Assembly (NCBI GenBank): GCA_013153495.1
Contig: JAADEH010000004.1
Span: 1 to 39,890, forward strand
Direction of reading: 5' to 3'
DNA: 39,890 bases
Source of the DNA: Aquificota bacterium
GTDB taxonomy: Bacteria; Aquificota; Aquificia; Aquificales; Aquificaceae
The translations under genes were made by a program, and so were the position numbers. Below, one piece after another: positions 23,364-32,199 of the stretch; the stretch's first letter is position 1; each line of letters begins with the position of its first letter. The notes below the pieces were generated by a model. The model made no database searches. It saw only the letters and a list, made by a program, of their open reading frames with translations, and was not told the DNA's origin.

Positions 23364-24206
23364 ATGGGTATATTTGACAAGCTCTTTAAGAAGAAAAAGG
23401 AAGAGGAGAACTTGTGGACCAAATGCCCCGAGTGTAAGACTTTGCTGTATGTTCCCGACCTTAAGAGAAACTTTAAGGTGTGTCCCAAGTGCGACTATCA
23501 CTTTCCGCTCTCTGCGGTTGAGAGGGTGGAGTTTTTGCTGGACGATACCGGTGCACAGAAGCTCTTTGAAAATGTTCTCCCTTCCGACCCTCTGAAGTTC
23601 AAAGACACTAAGTCTTATAAAGACAGGCTCAAGAAGGCTCAGGAACAGACCGGGCTTACGGAAGCTATAGTCATAGTTAAAGGCTTTATGAACTCTCAGC
23701 CTGTGATACTTGCCTCTATGGATTTTGGGTTTATAGGTGGGAGCATGGGGTCCGTCGTGGGGGAGAGGTTTTTTAGGGCTTGCGAGCTTGCGGTTAGTGA
23801 GAATATCCCTCTCATAGCGGTTACCTGCTCGGGCGGGGCGAGGATGCAGGAAGGTATTTTGTCCCTTATGCAGATGGCTAAAACTTCTCTGGGTGTGGGT
23901 ATGCTAAAGGAAAGAGGGCTACCCTACATAACCGTTCTTGCAAACCCTACCACGGGCGGAGTGGCAGCGAGCTTCGCTTTCTTAGGAGACATTATCCTTG
24001 CGGAGCCGAAGGCTCTCATAGGTTTTGCCGGACCGAGGGTAATAGAGCAGACCATAAAGCAGAAACTCCCTGAAGGTTTTCAGAGGTCGGAGTTTCTCCT
24101 CGAGAAGGGTATGGTCGATATGGTGGTGTCGAGAAAGAACCTAAAGGAAACCCTTACAAACCTGCTCAACCTTACCTTTTACTCCGAGAGATGCTGGAAG
24201 AACTGA
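23364..24206 (+). CDS. accD: Acetyl-CoA carboxylase carboxyltransferase subunit beta
   Basis: AccD pairs with AccA to transfer CO2 from biotin to acetyl-CoA, making malonyl-CoA. The 280-residue protein has the N-terminal zinc finger Cys21-x2-Cys24-x15-Cys40-x2-Cys43, then the crotonase-like domain with MDFGFIGGSMGSVVGE, TCSGGARMQEG, NPTTGGVAASFA, GFAGPRVIEQT and EFLLEKGMVDM. Length is normal. The mgtC-like gene begins 16 bases before its stop in another frame, so the two are translationally coupled. Confidence 0.97.
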   Translation: MGIFDKLFKKKKEEENLWTKCPECKTLLYVPDLKRNFKVCPKCDYHFPLSAVERVEFLLDDTGAQKLFENVLPSDPLKFKDTKSYKDRLKKAQEQTGLTEAIVIVKGFMNSQPVILASMDFGFIGGSMGSVVGERFFRACELAVSENIPLIAVTCSGGARMQEGILSLMQMAKTSLGVGMLKERGLPYITVLANPTTGGVAASFAFLGDIILAEPKALIGFAGPRVIEQTIKQKLPEGFQRSEFLLEKGMVDMVVSRKNLKETLTNLLNLTFYSERCWKN

Positions 24207-24865
24207 ACTTTCTCGTAGAGAAATACAGCTTTCCTCTCTGGGAAGGTCTTTTGAGAATAGTGCTTGCGATGCTCTTAGGTGCTCTCATCGGACTCGAAAG
24301 GGAGAGGAGGCGTCAACCTGCTGGGTTCAGGACCCATACGGTTCTTGCGGTAGGTTCCGCACTGCTCAGCATGGTTTCTATCTACATACCTGCCACCTAC
24401 GGAACAGGTATAAACGTTGACCCTTCCCGTATAGCCTCTCAGGTGGTAAGCGGTATAGGGTTCTTGGGGGCGGGTGCTATACTCAGGATGGGTGTTTCCG
24501 TGAAGGGGCTTACTACCGCTGCGAGTTTGTGGACCACCGCAGGTATAGGTTTGGCTGTCGGTGCGGGTATGTATGTTATGTCCCTGTTCTCCGCTTTCGT
24601 CCTCCTTGTGGTTCTGAGCTTGATGAGCAAGGTGGAGAGGGAGTTTCTCGCAAAGGGGGTTAAGGTGGTCAAAGTGGTAGCAAAGGACCCACAGGTGCTC
24701 GAACAGGTAGAGGAGGTTCTGAGCGAGAGTAAGTTGCTTAAGATAAAGAGGGAAGACGGCAGGGTTGAACTTATCCTTGAGGTTGCCTTAGAAGGAGAAG
24801 AGCTGAGTGAAAGGGTCAGGACACTGATAAAGCTACCGGATATTACATCGGTTGAGGTTATCTAA
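24191..24865 (+). CDS. MgtC/SapB-family membrane protein
   Basis: This 224-residue protein has four or five membrane helices in its first 140 residues and the family motifs LLGALIGLERERRRQPAGFRTH (about 31-52; GLERE and GxRTH are key), VVSGIGFLGAGAIL and VKGLTTAASLWTTAGIGLAVG. A soluble ACT-like C-terminal domain follows (about 155-224). MgtC-like proteins are linked to magnesium limitation or ATP-synthase control in other bacteria. The function here is not shown. It overlaps accD by 16 bases at the start and convergent pth by eight bases at the end. Confidence 0.85.
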   Translation: MLEELNFLVEKYSFPLWEGLLRIVLAMLLGALIGLERERRRQPAGFRTHTVLAVGSALLSMVSIYIPATYGTGINVDPSRIASQVVSGIGFLGAGAILRMGVSVKGLTTAASLWTTAGIGLAVGAGMYVMSLFSAFVLLVVLSLMSKVEREFLAKGVKVVKVVAKDPQVLEQVEEVLSESKLLKIKREDGRVELILEVALEGEELSERVRTLIKLPDITSVEVI

Positions 24866-25436
24866 CAAGGTCTCTTCTGTTGCAGAACTCCATGGCGTCC
24901 TGGGGTGATAGCTCTATGCTTCTCAGCACGCACTCCCCTGCCTTTTTTACTACCGCTCTTACTAACTCCTGTTCCTCCTTAGAAAAGGGGGATAGGACGT
25001 AGTTGACCACTTCTTCCTTTCTCTTTGGTCTTCCTATTCCTATCTTGAGTCGGGGAAACTTATCGGTTTTTATGTTCTTGATTATTGACTCAACTCCCCT
25101 GTGTCCTCCGGAACTACCTTCCAGTCTCAGTCGGGTCATCCCCAGGGGGAGGTCAAGGTCGTCATAGACCACGAGCATTTCTTGAGGTTCTATGTCATTT
25201 TCCTCAAGTAGGTTGACGACCGCAAGTCCCGAGTTGTTCATAAAGGTTTGAGGCTTTGCAAATATGACTTCCCTACCCGCTATGCGGGTCCTGTAAACGT
25301 GGGAAAGGCTTTCCTCTTTAAAGTTCTTTATTTTTAGACGTCTTACTAACTCATCTACTACCATAAACCCTACGTTGTGTCGGGTATTCTCGTATTTCTT
25401 TCCGGGATTACCGAGACCTACTACGAGTTTTATCAT
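24858..25436 (-). CDS. pth: Peptidyl-tRNA hydrolase
   Basis: Pth releases peptide from peptidyl-tRNA dropped by ribosomes. The 192-residue protein has the catalytic set at the standard positions: Asn10 in GLGNPG, His20 in NTRHNVGF, Asn68 in FMNNSG and Asp93 in VVYDDLDLP. RLEGSSGGHRGVESI is also conserved. It follows rplY, and its ATG overlaps the rplY stop (ATGA), the order rplY-pth being common in bacteria. The 3' end overlaps the mgtC-like gene. Confidence 0.97.
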   Translation of the reverse strand: MIKLVVGLGNPGKKYENTRHNVGFMVVDELVRRLKIKNFKEESLSHVYRTRIAGREVIFAKPQTFMNNSGLAVVNLLEENDIEPQEMLVVYDDLDLPLGMTRLRLEGSSGGHRGVESIIKNIKTDKFPRLKIGIGRPKRKEEVVNYVLSPFSKEEQELVRAVVKKAGECVLRSIELSPQDAMEFCNRRDLVR

Positions 25437-26041
25437 TCAGCGGGCTTTTCTTCCTCGGTTGCCTCTTCGGTTGCCTCCTCTACGACTTCTTCTTCAGCCT
25501 CGGGTTCAGCCACGACCGCTACAGTTTCTTCCGGATTGTCGAGTATTACGCAACCTTCCGGGGGTTCTATGTCCCTAACGTGCAGCGCTTCTCCGAGACC
25601 GAGACCGCTCACGTCTATAACTATCTTGTCGGGTAGGTTGGCAGGGCGAGCCTTGATGGTTAGAGAGTGAAGGAGTATCTCGAAGGTTCCTCCCATTTCA
25701 ACGCCGGCAGGCGTTCCTGTAAACTCTATGGGAACTTCAACTTCTATTTCCGTAACATTGGCAAGGTCGTAGAGGTCAACGTGTATGGGGTTGTCTCCGA
25801 GCCAGCCGAACTGTATGTCTTTTAAGATGCAAACCCTTTTCTCACCGTTTACTTCCGCTTCTATTATGAAGGTCTCACCGTGAGGTAGGTTCAAGAAATC
25901 CTTTGCTTCTATCCATGCGTGGACGTTTTCCACACCTTTTCCGTAAATCTCAACGGGTATGTATCCTTCCCTTCTCATTCTCTTGATTTCGCTTTTCTTT
26001 CCGGGAACTCTCTCTTTCAGTTTTACGCTTACCCTCTTCAT
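25433..26041 (-). CDS. rplY: 50S ribosomal protein L25/general stress protein Ctc
   Basis: This is the long L25 (TL5/Ctc) form of about 202 residues that binds 5S rRNA. The start MKRVSVKLKER at 26041 has AGGAGG seven bases upstream, so longer readings are rejected. The N-terminal L25 domain (1-92; KRMRREGYIPVEIYGKG, HVDLYDL) is followed by the Ctc C-terminal beta domain (VPIEFTGTPAGVEMGGTFE; HVRDIEPPEG). The last 24 residues are almost all acidic with a short EEATEEATEE repeat. Such a tail is common in Ctc-type L25. Confidence 0.95.
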   Translation of the reverse strand: MKRVSVKLKERVPGKKSEIKRMRREGYIPVEIYGKGVENVHAWIEAKDFLNLPHGETFIIEAEVNGEKRVCILKDIQFGWLGDNPIHVDLYDLANVTEIEVEVPIEFTGTPAGVEMGGTFEILLHSLTIKARPANLPDKIVIDVSGLGLGEALHVRDIEPPEGCVILDNPEETVAVVAEPEAEEEVVEEATEEATEEEKPAE

Positions 26042-26104
26042 GGATTTCCTCCTTAAGGCATGTGCGGAATTTGAAATTATAACACTATAATATTGGAGAG
26101 TCCA

Positions 26105-27334
26105 ATGGTAAAAGTCTTCTTGGCAAGACAACCTATATTAGATAGGGAGGGAAGGATATTCGCATACGAGCTTCTCTTCAGGTCAGGTTTTAGTGGTGTT
26201 GCGGATATAAAGGAAAATGAAGGTTCAATAGCTACTGCAAAGGTGATGGATTCAATTATAAGTTCCTTCGGTGTGGAGGCTGTGGTTCGCAACAAAAAAG
26301 GTTTCATAAACATCGATGAAAATTCTGAAATACTTGAGGTTGTGGAGCTTTTACCTCCGGGGAAGTTCGGTTTTGAGGTTCTCGAATCCTCCGTATTTAG
26401 TGAGGAGTTTTTAAATACACTAAAAAGGTTGAAAGATTTGGGTTATGAGCTTTCCCTCGATGACTTTTCTTACAGAGAGGATTTTTTCCCCTATTTGGAA
26501 CTCGTGGATTACGTTAAGATTGATGTTCTTCAAAGCTCTCCTGATGAAGTTGAAGATGTTGTGGAAAAACTCAAGAGGTTCAATCTAAAGCTCATAGCGG
26601 AAAAGGTGGAAACCTATGAAAATTACAAAATTTACTATGCTATGGACTTTGATTATTTTCAGGGTTTCTTCTTCCAAGAACCTTATGTTATGACATCGAA
26701 GACTATAGAACCTGCCTTTGCCACACTTGTCAAGCTTTACAACATGGTTTCTGAAGAGAGAAATGTAAAGGAAATAGAAGATGTTTTTAAAAGATTTTCC
26801 GATTTGTCCGTTAAGCTCCTTCAGCTGATAAACTCCGCATACTATGCCTTAAGACAGCCTGTTAAATCTATACGACATGCCATATTAATGCTCGGTTATA
26901 AGAACATACTCAAGTGGATATTGCTTCTCATGTATTCGGTAAGGAGTAAAGATTTTACTTCCGACCCGCTTTTCGAAGAGGCATCTATAAGAGGTTTCTT
27001 TATGGAGAAGCTTGCTCAGGATTTGTTTGACGATAAGGAGCTTGGAGAGAAGGCTTTTATAACCGGAATGCTTTCACTTGTAGATGTGCTCTTAGGAGTT
27101 CTCATGGAGGAAGCGGTAAATCATCTGAGGTTGGAAAAGGATATAAAAGATGCTCTACTATACAGGAGTGGAAGGCTCGGAAATCTATTAAATCTTGTAG
27201 AGGTAGTTCGTAGAGGTAACTTAAAGGCTGTAAGAGAAGCCCTTGATAAAGGCGATTATGAAGGATTAACCGTAGAGAAACTACTCCAATTTCAAACTGA
27301 AGCTATCAAAACCTACTCTTCCCTTGAATTTTAA
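26105..27334 (+). CDS. EAL-HDOD signalling protein
   Basis: Residues 1-200 form an EAL-like domain beginning MVKVFLARQPILDREGRIFAYELLFRSG, the typical start of YuxH/CdgJ-type EAL-HDOD proteins. ELSLDDFSY, YVKIDV and IAEKVETYENY keep several EAL positions. The signature EAL itself reads ELL, so phosphodiesterase activity is doubtful. Residues about 205-400 are an HDOD domain (LSVKLLQLINSAYYALRQPVKSIRHAILMLGYKNILKW, by key residues). Such proteins usually relay c-di-GMP or other signals in motility control. The ATG at 26105 is chosen over the upstream TTG because GGAG ends six bases before it. TATAAT lies at 26086-26091. The gene is AT-richer than its neighbours. Confidence 0.88.
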   Translation: MVKVFLARQPILDREGRIFAYELLFRSGFSGVADIKENEGSIATAKVMDSIISSFGVEAVVRNKKGFINIDENSEILEVVELLPPGKFGFEVLESSVFSEEFLNTLKRLKDLGYELSLDDFSYREDFFPYLELVDYVKIDVLQSSPDEVEDVVEKLKRFNLKLIAEKVETYENYKIYYAMDFDYFQGFFFQEPYVMTSKTIEPAFATLVKLYNMVSEERNVKEIEDVFKRFSDLSVKLLQLINSAYYALRQPVKSIRHAILMLGYKNILKWILLLMYSVRSKDFTSDPLFEEASIRGFFMEKLAQDLFDDKELGEKAFITGMLSLVDVLLGVLMEEAVNHLRLEKDIKDALLYRSGRLGNLLNLVEVVRRGNLKAVREALDKGDYEGLTVEKLLQFQTEAIKTYSSLEF

Positions 27335-28269
27335 GTGAAAAGGGAGCTTACAGATTCCTCTTCGTGAATTCTCTTTATGGCTTCACCGAGGAGAGGTGCA
27401 ACGGAAACTATCTTAAGTTTGTTAAAGAGCTTATCACCTATAGGTATGGTGTTGGTGATTATCACCTGCTCGATGGGTGAGTTGGTCAACCTTTCCACAG
27501 CCGGTCCGGAAAGAACCCCATGGGTTGCACAGGCTATAACCCTCTTTGCTCCCCTGTTTATGAGCATGTTTGCCGCTGCCACCATGGTGCCTGCGGTGTC
27601 TATCAAGTCGTCGATTATTATTGCTTCCTTACCCTCTATGTCCCCCACCACGTCTAAAACTTCCGCTTTGTTGGGTTCTGGTCTTCTTTTGTAAATTATG
27701 GCGATACCGCATCCGAGCCTGTTGGCAAGCTGTCGTGCTCTTTCCACACCCCCCGCGTCGGGAGAAACTACCACCGGGTTCTCGAGTATGAGGTTCTTCT
27801 TTATGTAGTCGTGCAGGACCGGAAGTGCGGAGAGGTGGTCAACGGGTATGTCGAAAAACCCTTGTATTTGTGGAGAGTGCAGGTCTATAGTTACCACCCT
27901 TTGAGCACCGGCAACGGTTATCAGGTCCGCAAGAAGTCTGGCGCTCACGGGTGTTCTCGGCTTGTCCTGTCTGTCCTGCCTTGCATAAGCAAAGTATGGG
28001 ATAACCGCAGTTATTCTTCCCGCAGAGGAACGCTTTAGAGCGTCTATTATCAGCAAAAGTTCCATTATGTGTTGGTTTGCAGGATAGGATAGGGATTGAA
28101 AAACATAGACGTCCGCTCCTCTGATTGACTCGTTTATCTGAACCCTGACCTCCCCGTCGCTGAACTTGGTTACGAGCATGTCGGAGATTTTAACGTTCAG
28201 GTGCTCGGACACCTCTTCCACGAGGGTTCTGTTTGCAGTTCCCGTAAGTATCTTGAGGGGTCTCTTCAT
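27331..28269 (-). CDS. prs: Ribose-phosphate pyrophosphokinase
   Basis: Prs makes PRPP from ribose 5-phosphate and ATP, feeding nucleotides, histidine and NAD. The 312-residue protein has KFSDGEVRVQI, YFAYARQDRQDKPRTPVSARL (about 95-115), the TIDLHSPQIQGFFDIP segment, VVSPDAGGVERAR, and the PRPP loop IIDDLIDTAGTM (about 218-229). It lies 13 bases downstream of tRNA-Gln in the same direction and has no Shine-Dalgarno sequence; TTATAAA just upstream could instead be a -10 for a near-leaderless mRNA. rpiB and hisD, which make and use related sugar phosphates, are nearby. Its end overlaps the EAL-HDOD gene by four bases. Confidence 0.97.
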   Translation of the reverse strand: MKRPLKILTGTANRTLVEEVSEHLNVKISDMLVTKFSDGEVRVQINESIRGADVYVFQSLSYPANQHIMELLLIIDALKRSSAGRITAVIPYFAYARQDRQDKPRTPVSARLLADLITVAGAQRVVTIDLHSPQIQGFFDIPVDHLSALPVLHDYIKKNLILENPVVVSPDAGGVERARQLANRLGCGIAIIYKRRPEPNKAEVLDVVGDIEGKEAIIIDDLIDTAGTMVAAANMLINRGAKRVIACATHGVLSGPAVERLTNSPIEQVIITNTIPIGDKLFNKLKIVSVAPLLGEAIKRIHEEESVSSLFT

Positions 28270-28282
28270 GGTCTTTTATAAA

Positions 28283-28358
28283 TGGCTGGGGTGCCTGGAC
28301 TCGAACCAGGAACCCCCGGATCCAAAGTCCGGTGCTCTGCCAGTTGAGCTACACCCCA
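28283..28358 (-). tRNA. tRNA-Gln (anticodon TTG), overlapping ispE
   Basis: On the minus strand the acceptor stem is TGGGGTG with CACCCCA, discriminator G, and encoded CCA. The U1-A72 pair and G73 fit bacterial tRNA-Gln. The anticodon stem CCGGA/TCCGG encloses CTTTGGA, giving anticodon TTG. The T arm is CCTGG-TTCGAGT-CCAGG. The first ten bases are also the last codons and the TAG stop of ispE. The prs start is 13 bases downstream. Confidence 0.97.
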
Positions 28359-29176
28359 AGCCAGCTTTTGGTCTCTATCACCCTCCAGCCCCGGAGCCGA
28401 GCACCTCTTTCCAGCTCCGGAGAGGGTTTACCTATATAGAATACCGCAGAACCGCTCCCGCTGACAAGGGGTTTGTGCCCTATGTGCTCTAAGAACCTGA
28501 CCACTTCCCCCACCTCCGGGTAAAGCTCGCAGGCTATATCACCCAGCCTGTTCTCCAACATGTCGAACTTTCCTTCTTTTATAAGAGATAAAACCTCTTG
28601 CGAGGTTATTTCGGGTCTCAAATCAGTCTCACTTACCTTTGAGTAAACCTCCTTCGTAGAACACAGAACCCGGGGAATAACAAGCGTGATGTCGAGCGTA
28701 AGGTGGTCCACAGGTGTTATCTTTTCCCCTCTGCCTTCACCTAATGCAGTTCCACCTCGCAGAAAGAAGGGTGCGTCGGAAGAGACCAGACCCGCTATTT
28801 GGCTCAGATCCTCACAGCTCAGAGGATTTCCCAAAAGCTCATTCACCTTTTTAAGAACTACAGCCACGTTCGAGCTTCCACCCCCCAGCCCGGCACCTTC
28901 GGGTATCCTCTTGCTTATGAAAACGGAAAACTCAACGGGCTTTCCCGTTGCCCTCTCGAATTCCAAAAGAGCCTTGTAAACGAGGTTTTCCTCCATAGGA
29001 ATTCCGGTAGATGTTTCCACCCGTAAGGGTCCTTCTTTTATAAAGACCTCGTCGCATAGGTTTATGGTGTGGAAAACGGTCAGTATCTCGTGGTATCCGT
29101 CCGGACGCTTGCCCTTTATCCAGAGTCCCAAGTTGACCTTGGCAGGAGAAAGGAGCTTTATGTAGCCTTTTCTCAT
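28349..29176 (-). CDS. ispE: 4-diphosphocytidyl-2-C-methyl-D-erythritol kinase
   Basis: IspE phosphorylates CDP-ME in the MEP isoprenoid pathway, downstream of Dxr. The 275-residue GHMP kinase has [12 protein letters not shown] (9-20), RPDGYHEI, the ATP loop [22 protein letters not shown] and SGSGSAVF. The ATG at 29176 ([11 protein letters not shown]) is chosen because longer readings run into divergent gatB. No Shine-Dalgarno sequence is present, and only 18 bases separate the two starts. The last codons GGG GTG TAG lie inside tRNA-Gln, so tRNA processing would remove the stop codon from the mRNA. Confidence 0.94.
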   Translation of the reverse strand: MRKGYIKLLSPAKVNLGLWIKGKRPDGYHEILTVFHTINLCDEVFIKEGPLRVETSTGIPMEENLVYKALLEFERATGKPVEFSVFISKRIPEGAGLGGGSSNVAVVLKKVNELLGNPLSCEDLSQIAGLVSSDAPFFLRGGTALGEGRGEKITPVDHLTLDITLVIPRVLCSTKEVYSKVSETDLRPEITSQEVLSLIKEGKFDMLENRLGDIACELYPEVGEVVRFLEHIGHKPLVSGSGSAVFYIGKPSPELERGARLRGWRVIETKSWLGV

Positions 29177-29179
29177 AGG

Positions 29180-29187
29180 ATTATAAT
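29180..29187. promoter_or_regulatory. Self-complementary ATTATAAT, candidate -10 in the ispE/gatB spacer
   Basis: ATTATAAT reads the same on both strands and so presents TATAAT in both directions within an 18-base divergent spacer. For gatB, TATAAT (29182-29187) lies seven bases before the ATG, so transcription should begin at the A of ATG. For ispE the box is only three bases from the ATG, too close for a leaderless start at that codon. Any -35 elements must lie inside the opposite genes. Confidence 0.55.
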
Positions 29188-29194
29188 TTTTACC

Positions 29195-30622
29195 ATGGAA
29201 TACGAAGCGGTAATAGGTCTCGAGATACACGTTCAGATGGACACCCAAACCAAGCTTTTCTGCTCCTGCAAGGTGGAGTTCGGCTCGGAACCCAATACGA
29301 ACGTATGTCCCGTATGTCTCGGTATGCCCGGTTCCCTGCCCGTTCTAAACAGGAAGGCGGTCGAGTATGCCATAAGAGCTTCCCTTGCCTTGAACTGCAC
29401 GGTTCACGAAGAGTCCATCTTTGCGAGGAAAAATTACTTCTACCCTGACCTTCCCAAGGGATACCAGATTTCCCAATACGAAAAACCCATAGCCACCGAC
29501 GGATACTTGGATATAGACCTTCCCGACGGAAGCACCAAGAGGGTAAGGATAAGGAGGCTTCACATAGAGGAGGATGCGGGGAAGAACATACACGAAGGTT
29601 CCAAAAGCTACGTGGATTTAAATAGAGCGGGAACTCCTCTCATGGAGATAGTTACCGAGCCGGACCTGAGCACCCCCGAGGAAGCGAGGATATTCTTAGA
29701 GACCTTGAGGAACATAATGAGGTATGCGGGGGTATCGAAGGCGGACATGGAAAAGGGACAGCTTCGCTGTGATATAAATGTCTCCATAAGACCCAAAGGT
29801 TCGGACAAGCTGGGAACGAGAACGGAGATAAAGAACGTTAACTCCTTCCGCTTCGTCCAGAAGGCTCTCGAATACGAGATAGAGAGGCAGATAAAGGTAG
29901 TTTCCGAGGGCGGAAAAATAGAACAGGAGACGAGGACCTTTGACCCCGCAACGGGCAAGACCTACACAATGAGAACGAAGGAAGAGGCTGAGGATTACAG
30001 ATACTTTCCCGACCCCGACCTTCTGCCTCTGGTGCTCGACAGGAAGTGGATAGAGGAGATAAAGGTAAACATGCCCGAGCTTCCAAACCAGAGGCTGGAA
30101 AGGCTTCTCTCCCAATACGGTATAAGCGAATACGAGGCGAAGATATTCGTCCAGCACAAAGAACTCGGGGACTTTTTCGAGTCCGCTGTAAAGGCTTACG
30201 ACGAGCCTAAGATGATAGCTAACTGGCTCCTGAACGACCTCTTGGGACTTCTCAACGAGAAGCAGGTTTCCATAGAAAATTCCCCCGTTTCTCCGGAAAA
30301 TCTCGCTCAGCTCGTAAAGCTCATAAAAGAGAACGTAATATCCACCAAGATAGGCAAGGAAGTTATAAAGGAGATGGTCGAGACCGGCAAAAGTGCCTCT
30401 CAAATAGTGGAAGAGAGAGGACTCAAACAGATAACCGACGAGGGAGCCATAAGGGAGATAGTTCAGGAGGTCATAAAGAACTTTCCCGAAGAAGTGGAAA
30501 GGTTTAGAAACGGTGAGGAAAAGCTCATAGGTTTCTTTGTGGGACAGGTGATGAAAGCTACCAAAGGAAAGGCTAATCCTAAACTCGTTAATCAGATACT
30601 TAGGGAGGTTCTTAAAGGATGA
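29195..30622 (+). CDS. gatB: Aspartyl/glutamyl-tRNA(Asn/Gln) amidotransferase subunit B
   Basis: GatB, with GatA and GatC, converts Glu-tRNA(Gln) and Asp-tRNA(Asn) to the correct amides. The start is the ATG giving [20 protein letters not shown]. The 475-residue protein has CSC and [17 protein letters not shown] (zinc-site cysteines), the family signature [16 protein letters not shown]-type segment, [27 protein letters not shown], and the C-terminal YqeY-like tail. The gene for one tRNA substrate, tRNA-Gln, lies about 0.8 kb away on the other strand. There is no Shine-Dalgarno sequence, and a -10 box lies at leaderless spacing. Confidence 0.97.
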   Translation: MEYEAVIGLEIHVQMDTQTKLFCSCKVEFGSEPNTNVCPVCLGMPGSLPVLNRKAVEYAIRASLALNCTVHEESIFARKNYFYPDLPKGYQISQYEKPIATDGYLDIDLPDGSTKRVRIRRLHIEEDAGKNIHEGSKSYVDLNRAGTPLMEIVTEPDLSTPEEARIFLETLRNIMRYAGVSKADMEKGQLRCDINVSIRPKGSDKLGTRTEIKNVNSFRFVQKALEYEIERQIKVVSEGGKIEQETRTFDPATGKTYTMRTKEEAEDYRYFPDPDLLPLVLDRKWIEEIKVNMPELPNQRLERLLSQYGISEYEAKIFVQHKELGDFFESAVKAYDEPKMIANWLLNDLLGLLNEKQVSIENSPVSPENLAQLVKLIKENVISTKIGKEVIKEMVETGKSASQIVEERGLKQITDEGAIREIVQEVIKNFPEEVERFRNGEEKLIGFFVGQVMKATKGKANPKLVNQILREVLKG

Positions 30623-31065
30623 AGATAGCCCTCGGTTCGGACCATGCGGGATTTGCCCTGAAGGAGAGGATAAAAAAGTTCCTTATAGAGAAAGGTTATG
30701 AAGTCTTAGACTTTGGAACCACTTCCGAAGAGTCCACCCATTACCCTTTGTTTGCCCAGGATGTAGCCCTTGCGGTGCAAAAAGGGGAAGCGGACAGGGG
30801 AATACTTGTGTGCGGAACCGGTATAGGTATGTCCATAACTGCCAACAAGTTCAGAGGTGTAAGAGCTGCTTTGTGCTGTAACGAATACATGGCAAAGATG
30901 AGCAGGCTTCACAACGACGCAAACGTTCTCTGCCTTGGAGATAGAGTTCTGGGTGAGGACTTAGCTTTAGCTATAGTGGAAACCTGGATAAACACTCCCT
31001 TCGAAGGTGGAAGGCACGCAAAGAGGGTAGAGCTTATAAAGAATATAGAGAGCGGTTGTCCCTGA
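30619..31065 (+). CDS. rpiB: Ribose 5-phosphate isomerase B
   Basis: RpiB interconverts ribose 5-phosphate and ribulose 5-phosphate. The 148-residue protein has GSDHAGF (6-12), the catalytic Cys65 in [23 protein letters not shown], and [13 protein letters not shown]. The start overlaps the gatB stop (ATGA), and ftsW/rodA follows after one base. Its product is the Prs substrate. Confidence 0.97.
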   Translation: MKIALGSDHAGFALKERIKKFLIEKGYEVLDFGTTSEESTHYPLFAQDVALAVQKGEADRGILVCGTGIGMSITANKFRGVRAALCCNEYMAKMSRLHNDANVLCLGDRVLGEDLALAIVETWINTPFEGGRHAKRVELIKNIESGCP

Positions 31066-31066
31066 T

Positions 31067-32185
31067 ATGGATAGGCTGTCTAAGTTCTATCCGGACCCGG
31101 TTATCCTTTTCACCGTTCTGCTCTTAGGTCTCATCGGATTTATGAGCGTTTTCAGCGTCAAGGTTGCTCCCCACATATTCGAAGGTGTAGAGTTCCATCA
31201 CCTACGCAGACCTTTACTCTTTCTCGTGTTCTTCGTTGTGGGCATATTTGCCATGTCCGCTATGTCCCACATGATTAACTACAAGAAGCTCAACAACAAG
31301 AAGGTGGTGTATGCCCTTATGGGGCTGTCCCTTTTCCTTCTTCTTTTGGTTTTAATAAAGAAGTTTGCTCTCGGAAAGAGCGTTGACAGATGGCTTGTTG
31401 GGACGAGCCTTCAACCATCGGAGCTTTCAAAGCTCATCATAATAATCTTCATAGCCCACTATGTATCAAAGAAAGGTGTCATAGAGAGGTTTAGCTTTTT
31501 CGGCTGGGTAGTTTTTCTGGTGTCCTTGCATGCGGTCTTGCTTTTCCTTCAACCCGACAAAGGTATGGCAATATTTATATTTGCCCTCACCAGCGTTATG
31601 CTGTGGATAGGGTGCACATCTCCCCGCATATACATTCCTATAGTCTTAATATTTGCAGGTGTAGCTTTTCTCATGCTCACCTTCGGAGGGGATTACGTTC
31701 ATAGGAGGCTTGTTGCCTGGAGAAATCCCATGGAAGATTATTACGGTTCTGGGTATCAGGTAATTCAGGCTCTCCTCTCCTTTATGAACGGAGGACTGCT
31801 CGGACAGGGATACGGCAAGGGTTTCCAGAAGATGGGACCCCTGACTCAATCCGATACAGACTACGTCTTAGCGACTTTGGGGGAGGAGCTTGGCTTGCCA
31901 GGAATAATCTTCGTGTTCGTTCTCTTGAGCGTTTTGCTCTGGAGACTAATAAGAATAGCCAAAGAGGTTTCCGACGTGTTCGGCAAGCTCATAGTGGCGG
32001 GGGTTGCGGTAAACATCATCATGTCCGCTTCCGTAAATGTTCTAATGGCTGTCAATATTCTGCCACCCAAGGGAATTCCCCTTCCCTTCGTAAGCTACGG
32101 GGTAAGCAATTTGCTTGTAAACCTTATCTCCCTTGGTCTGGTGGGAGCTGTGTATAAAAGACAGCTATACTACAGAATGCTCTGA
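31067..32185 (+). CDS. ftsW: SEDS-family peptidoglycan polymerase (FtsW/RodA)
   Basis: This 372-residue protein has about ten membrane helices and the SEDS motifs SLQPSELSKLIII (about 118-130), FLQPDKGMA, RLVAWRNPMEDYYGSGYQVIQALL (key GSGYQ), GLLGQGYGKG, TLGEELGLPG and ILPPKGIPLPFVSYGVSN. GYQVIQ and PPKG are closer to FtsW than to RodA, but no division cluster is nearby, so RodA cannot be excluded. The motif is SYGVSN, where most members read SYGGSS. It follows rpiB with one base between them and is 14 bases before hisD. Confidence 0.85.
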   Translation: MDRLSKFYPDPVILFTVLLLGLIGFMSVFSVKVAPHIFEGVEFHHLRRPLLFLVFFVVGIFAMSAMSHMINYKKLNNKKVVYALMGLSLFLLLLVLIKKFALGKSVDRWLVGTSLQPSELSKLIIIIFIAHYVSKKGVIERFSFFGWVVFLVSLHAVLLFLQPDKGMAIFIFALTSVMLWIGCTSPRIYIPIVLIFAGVAFLMLTFGGDYVHRRLVAWRNPMEDYYGSGYQVIQALLSFMNGGLLGQGYGKGFQKMGPLTQSDTDYVLATLGEELGLPGIIFVFVLLSVLLWRLIRIAKEVSDVFGKLIVAGVAVNIIMSASVNVLMAVNILPPKGIPLPFVSYGVSNLLVNLISLGLVGAVYKRQLYYRML

Positions 32186-32191
32186 TACAAT
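32186..32191 (+). promoter_or_regulatory. Extended -10 (TGATACAAT) before hisD
   Basis: TACAAT directly follows the ftsW TGA stop, forming the extended -10 TGATACAAT. It ends eight bases before the hisD ATG, and no Shine-Dalgarno sequence lies in the 14-base gap. hisD may therefore have its own promoter inside the operon and a leaderless mRNA. Confidence 0.45.
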
Positions 32192-32199
32192 CCTACCTT

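Noticed and set aside
25433-25520. Tandem repeat in the rplY 3' end.
   Set aside because: It is the coding sequence of the acidic Ctc tail, which is naturally repetitive, rather than a separate repeat element.
29069-29194. A longer GatB start.
   Set aside because: It would overlap the conserved N-terminus of ispE; GatB similarity starts at [12 protein letters not shown].
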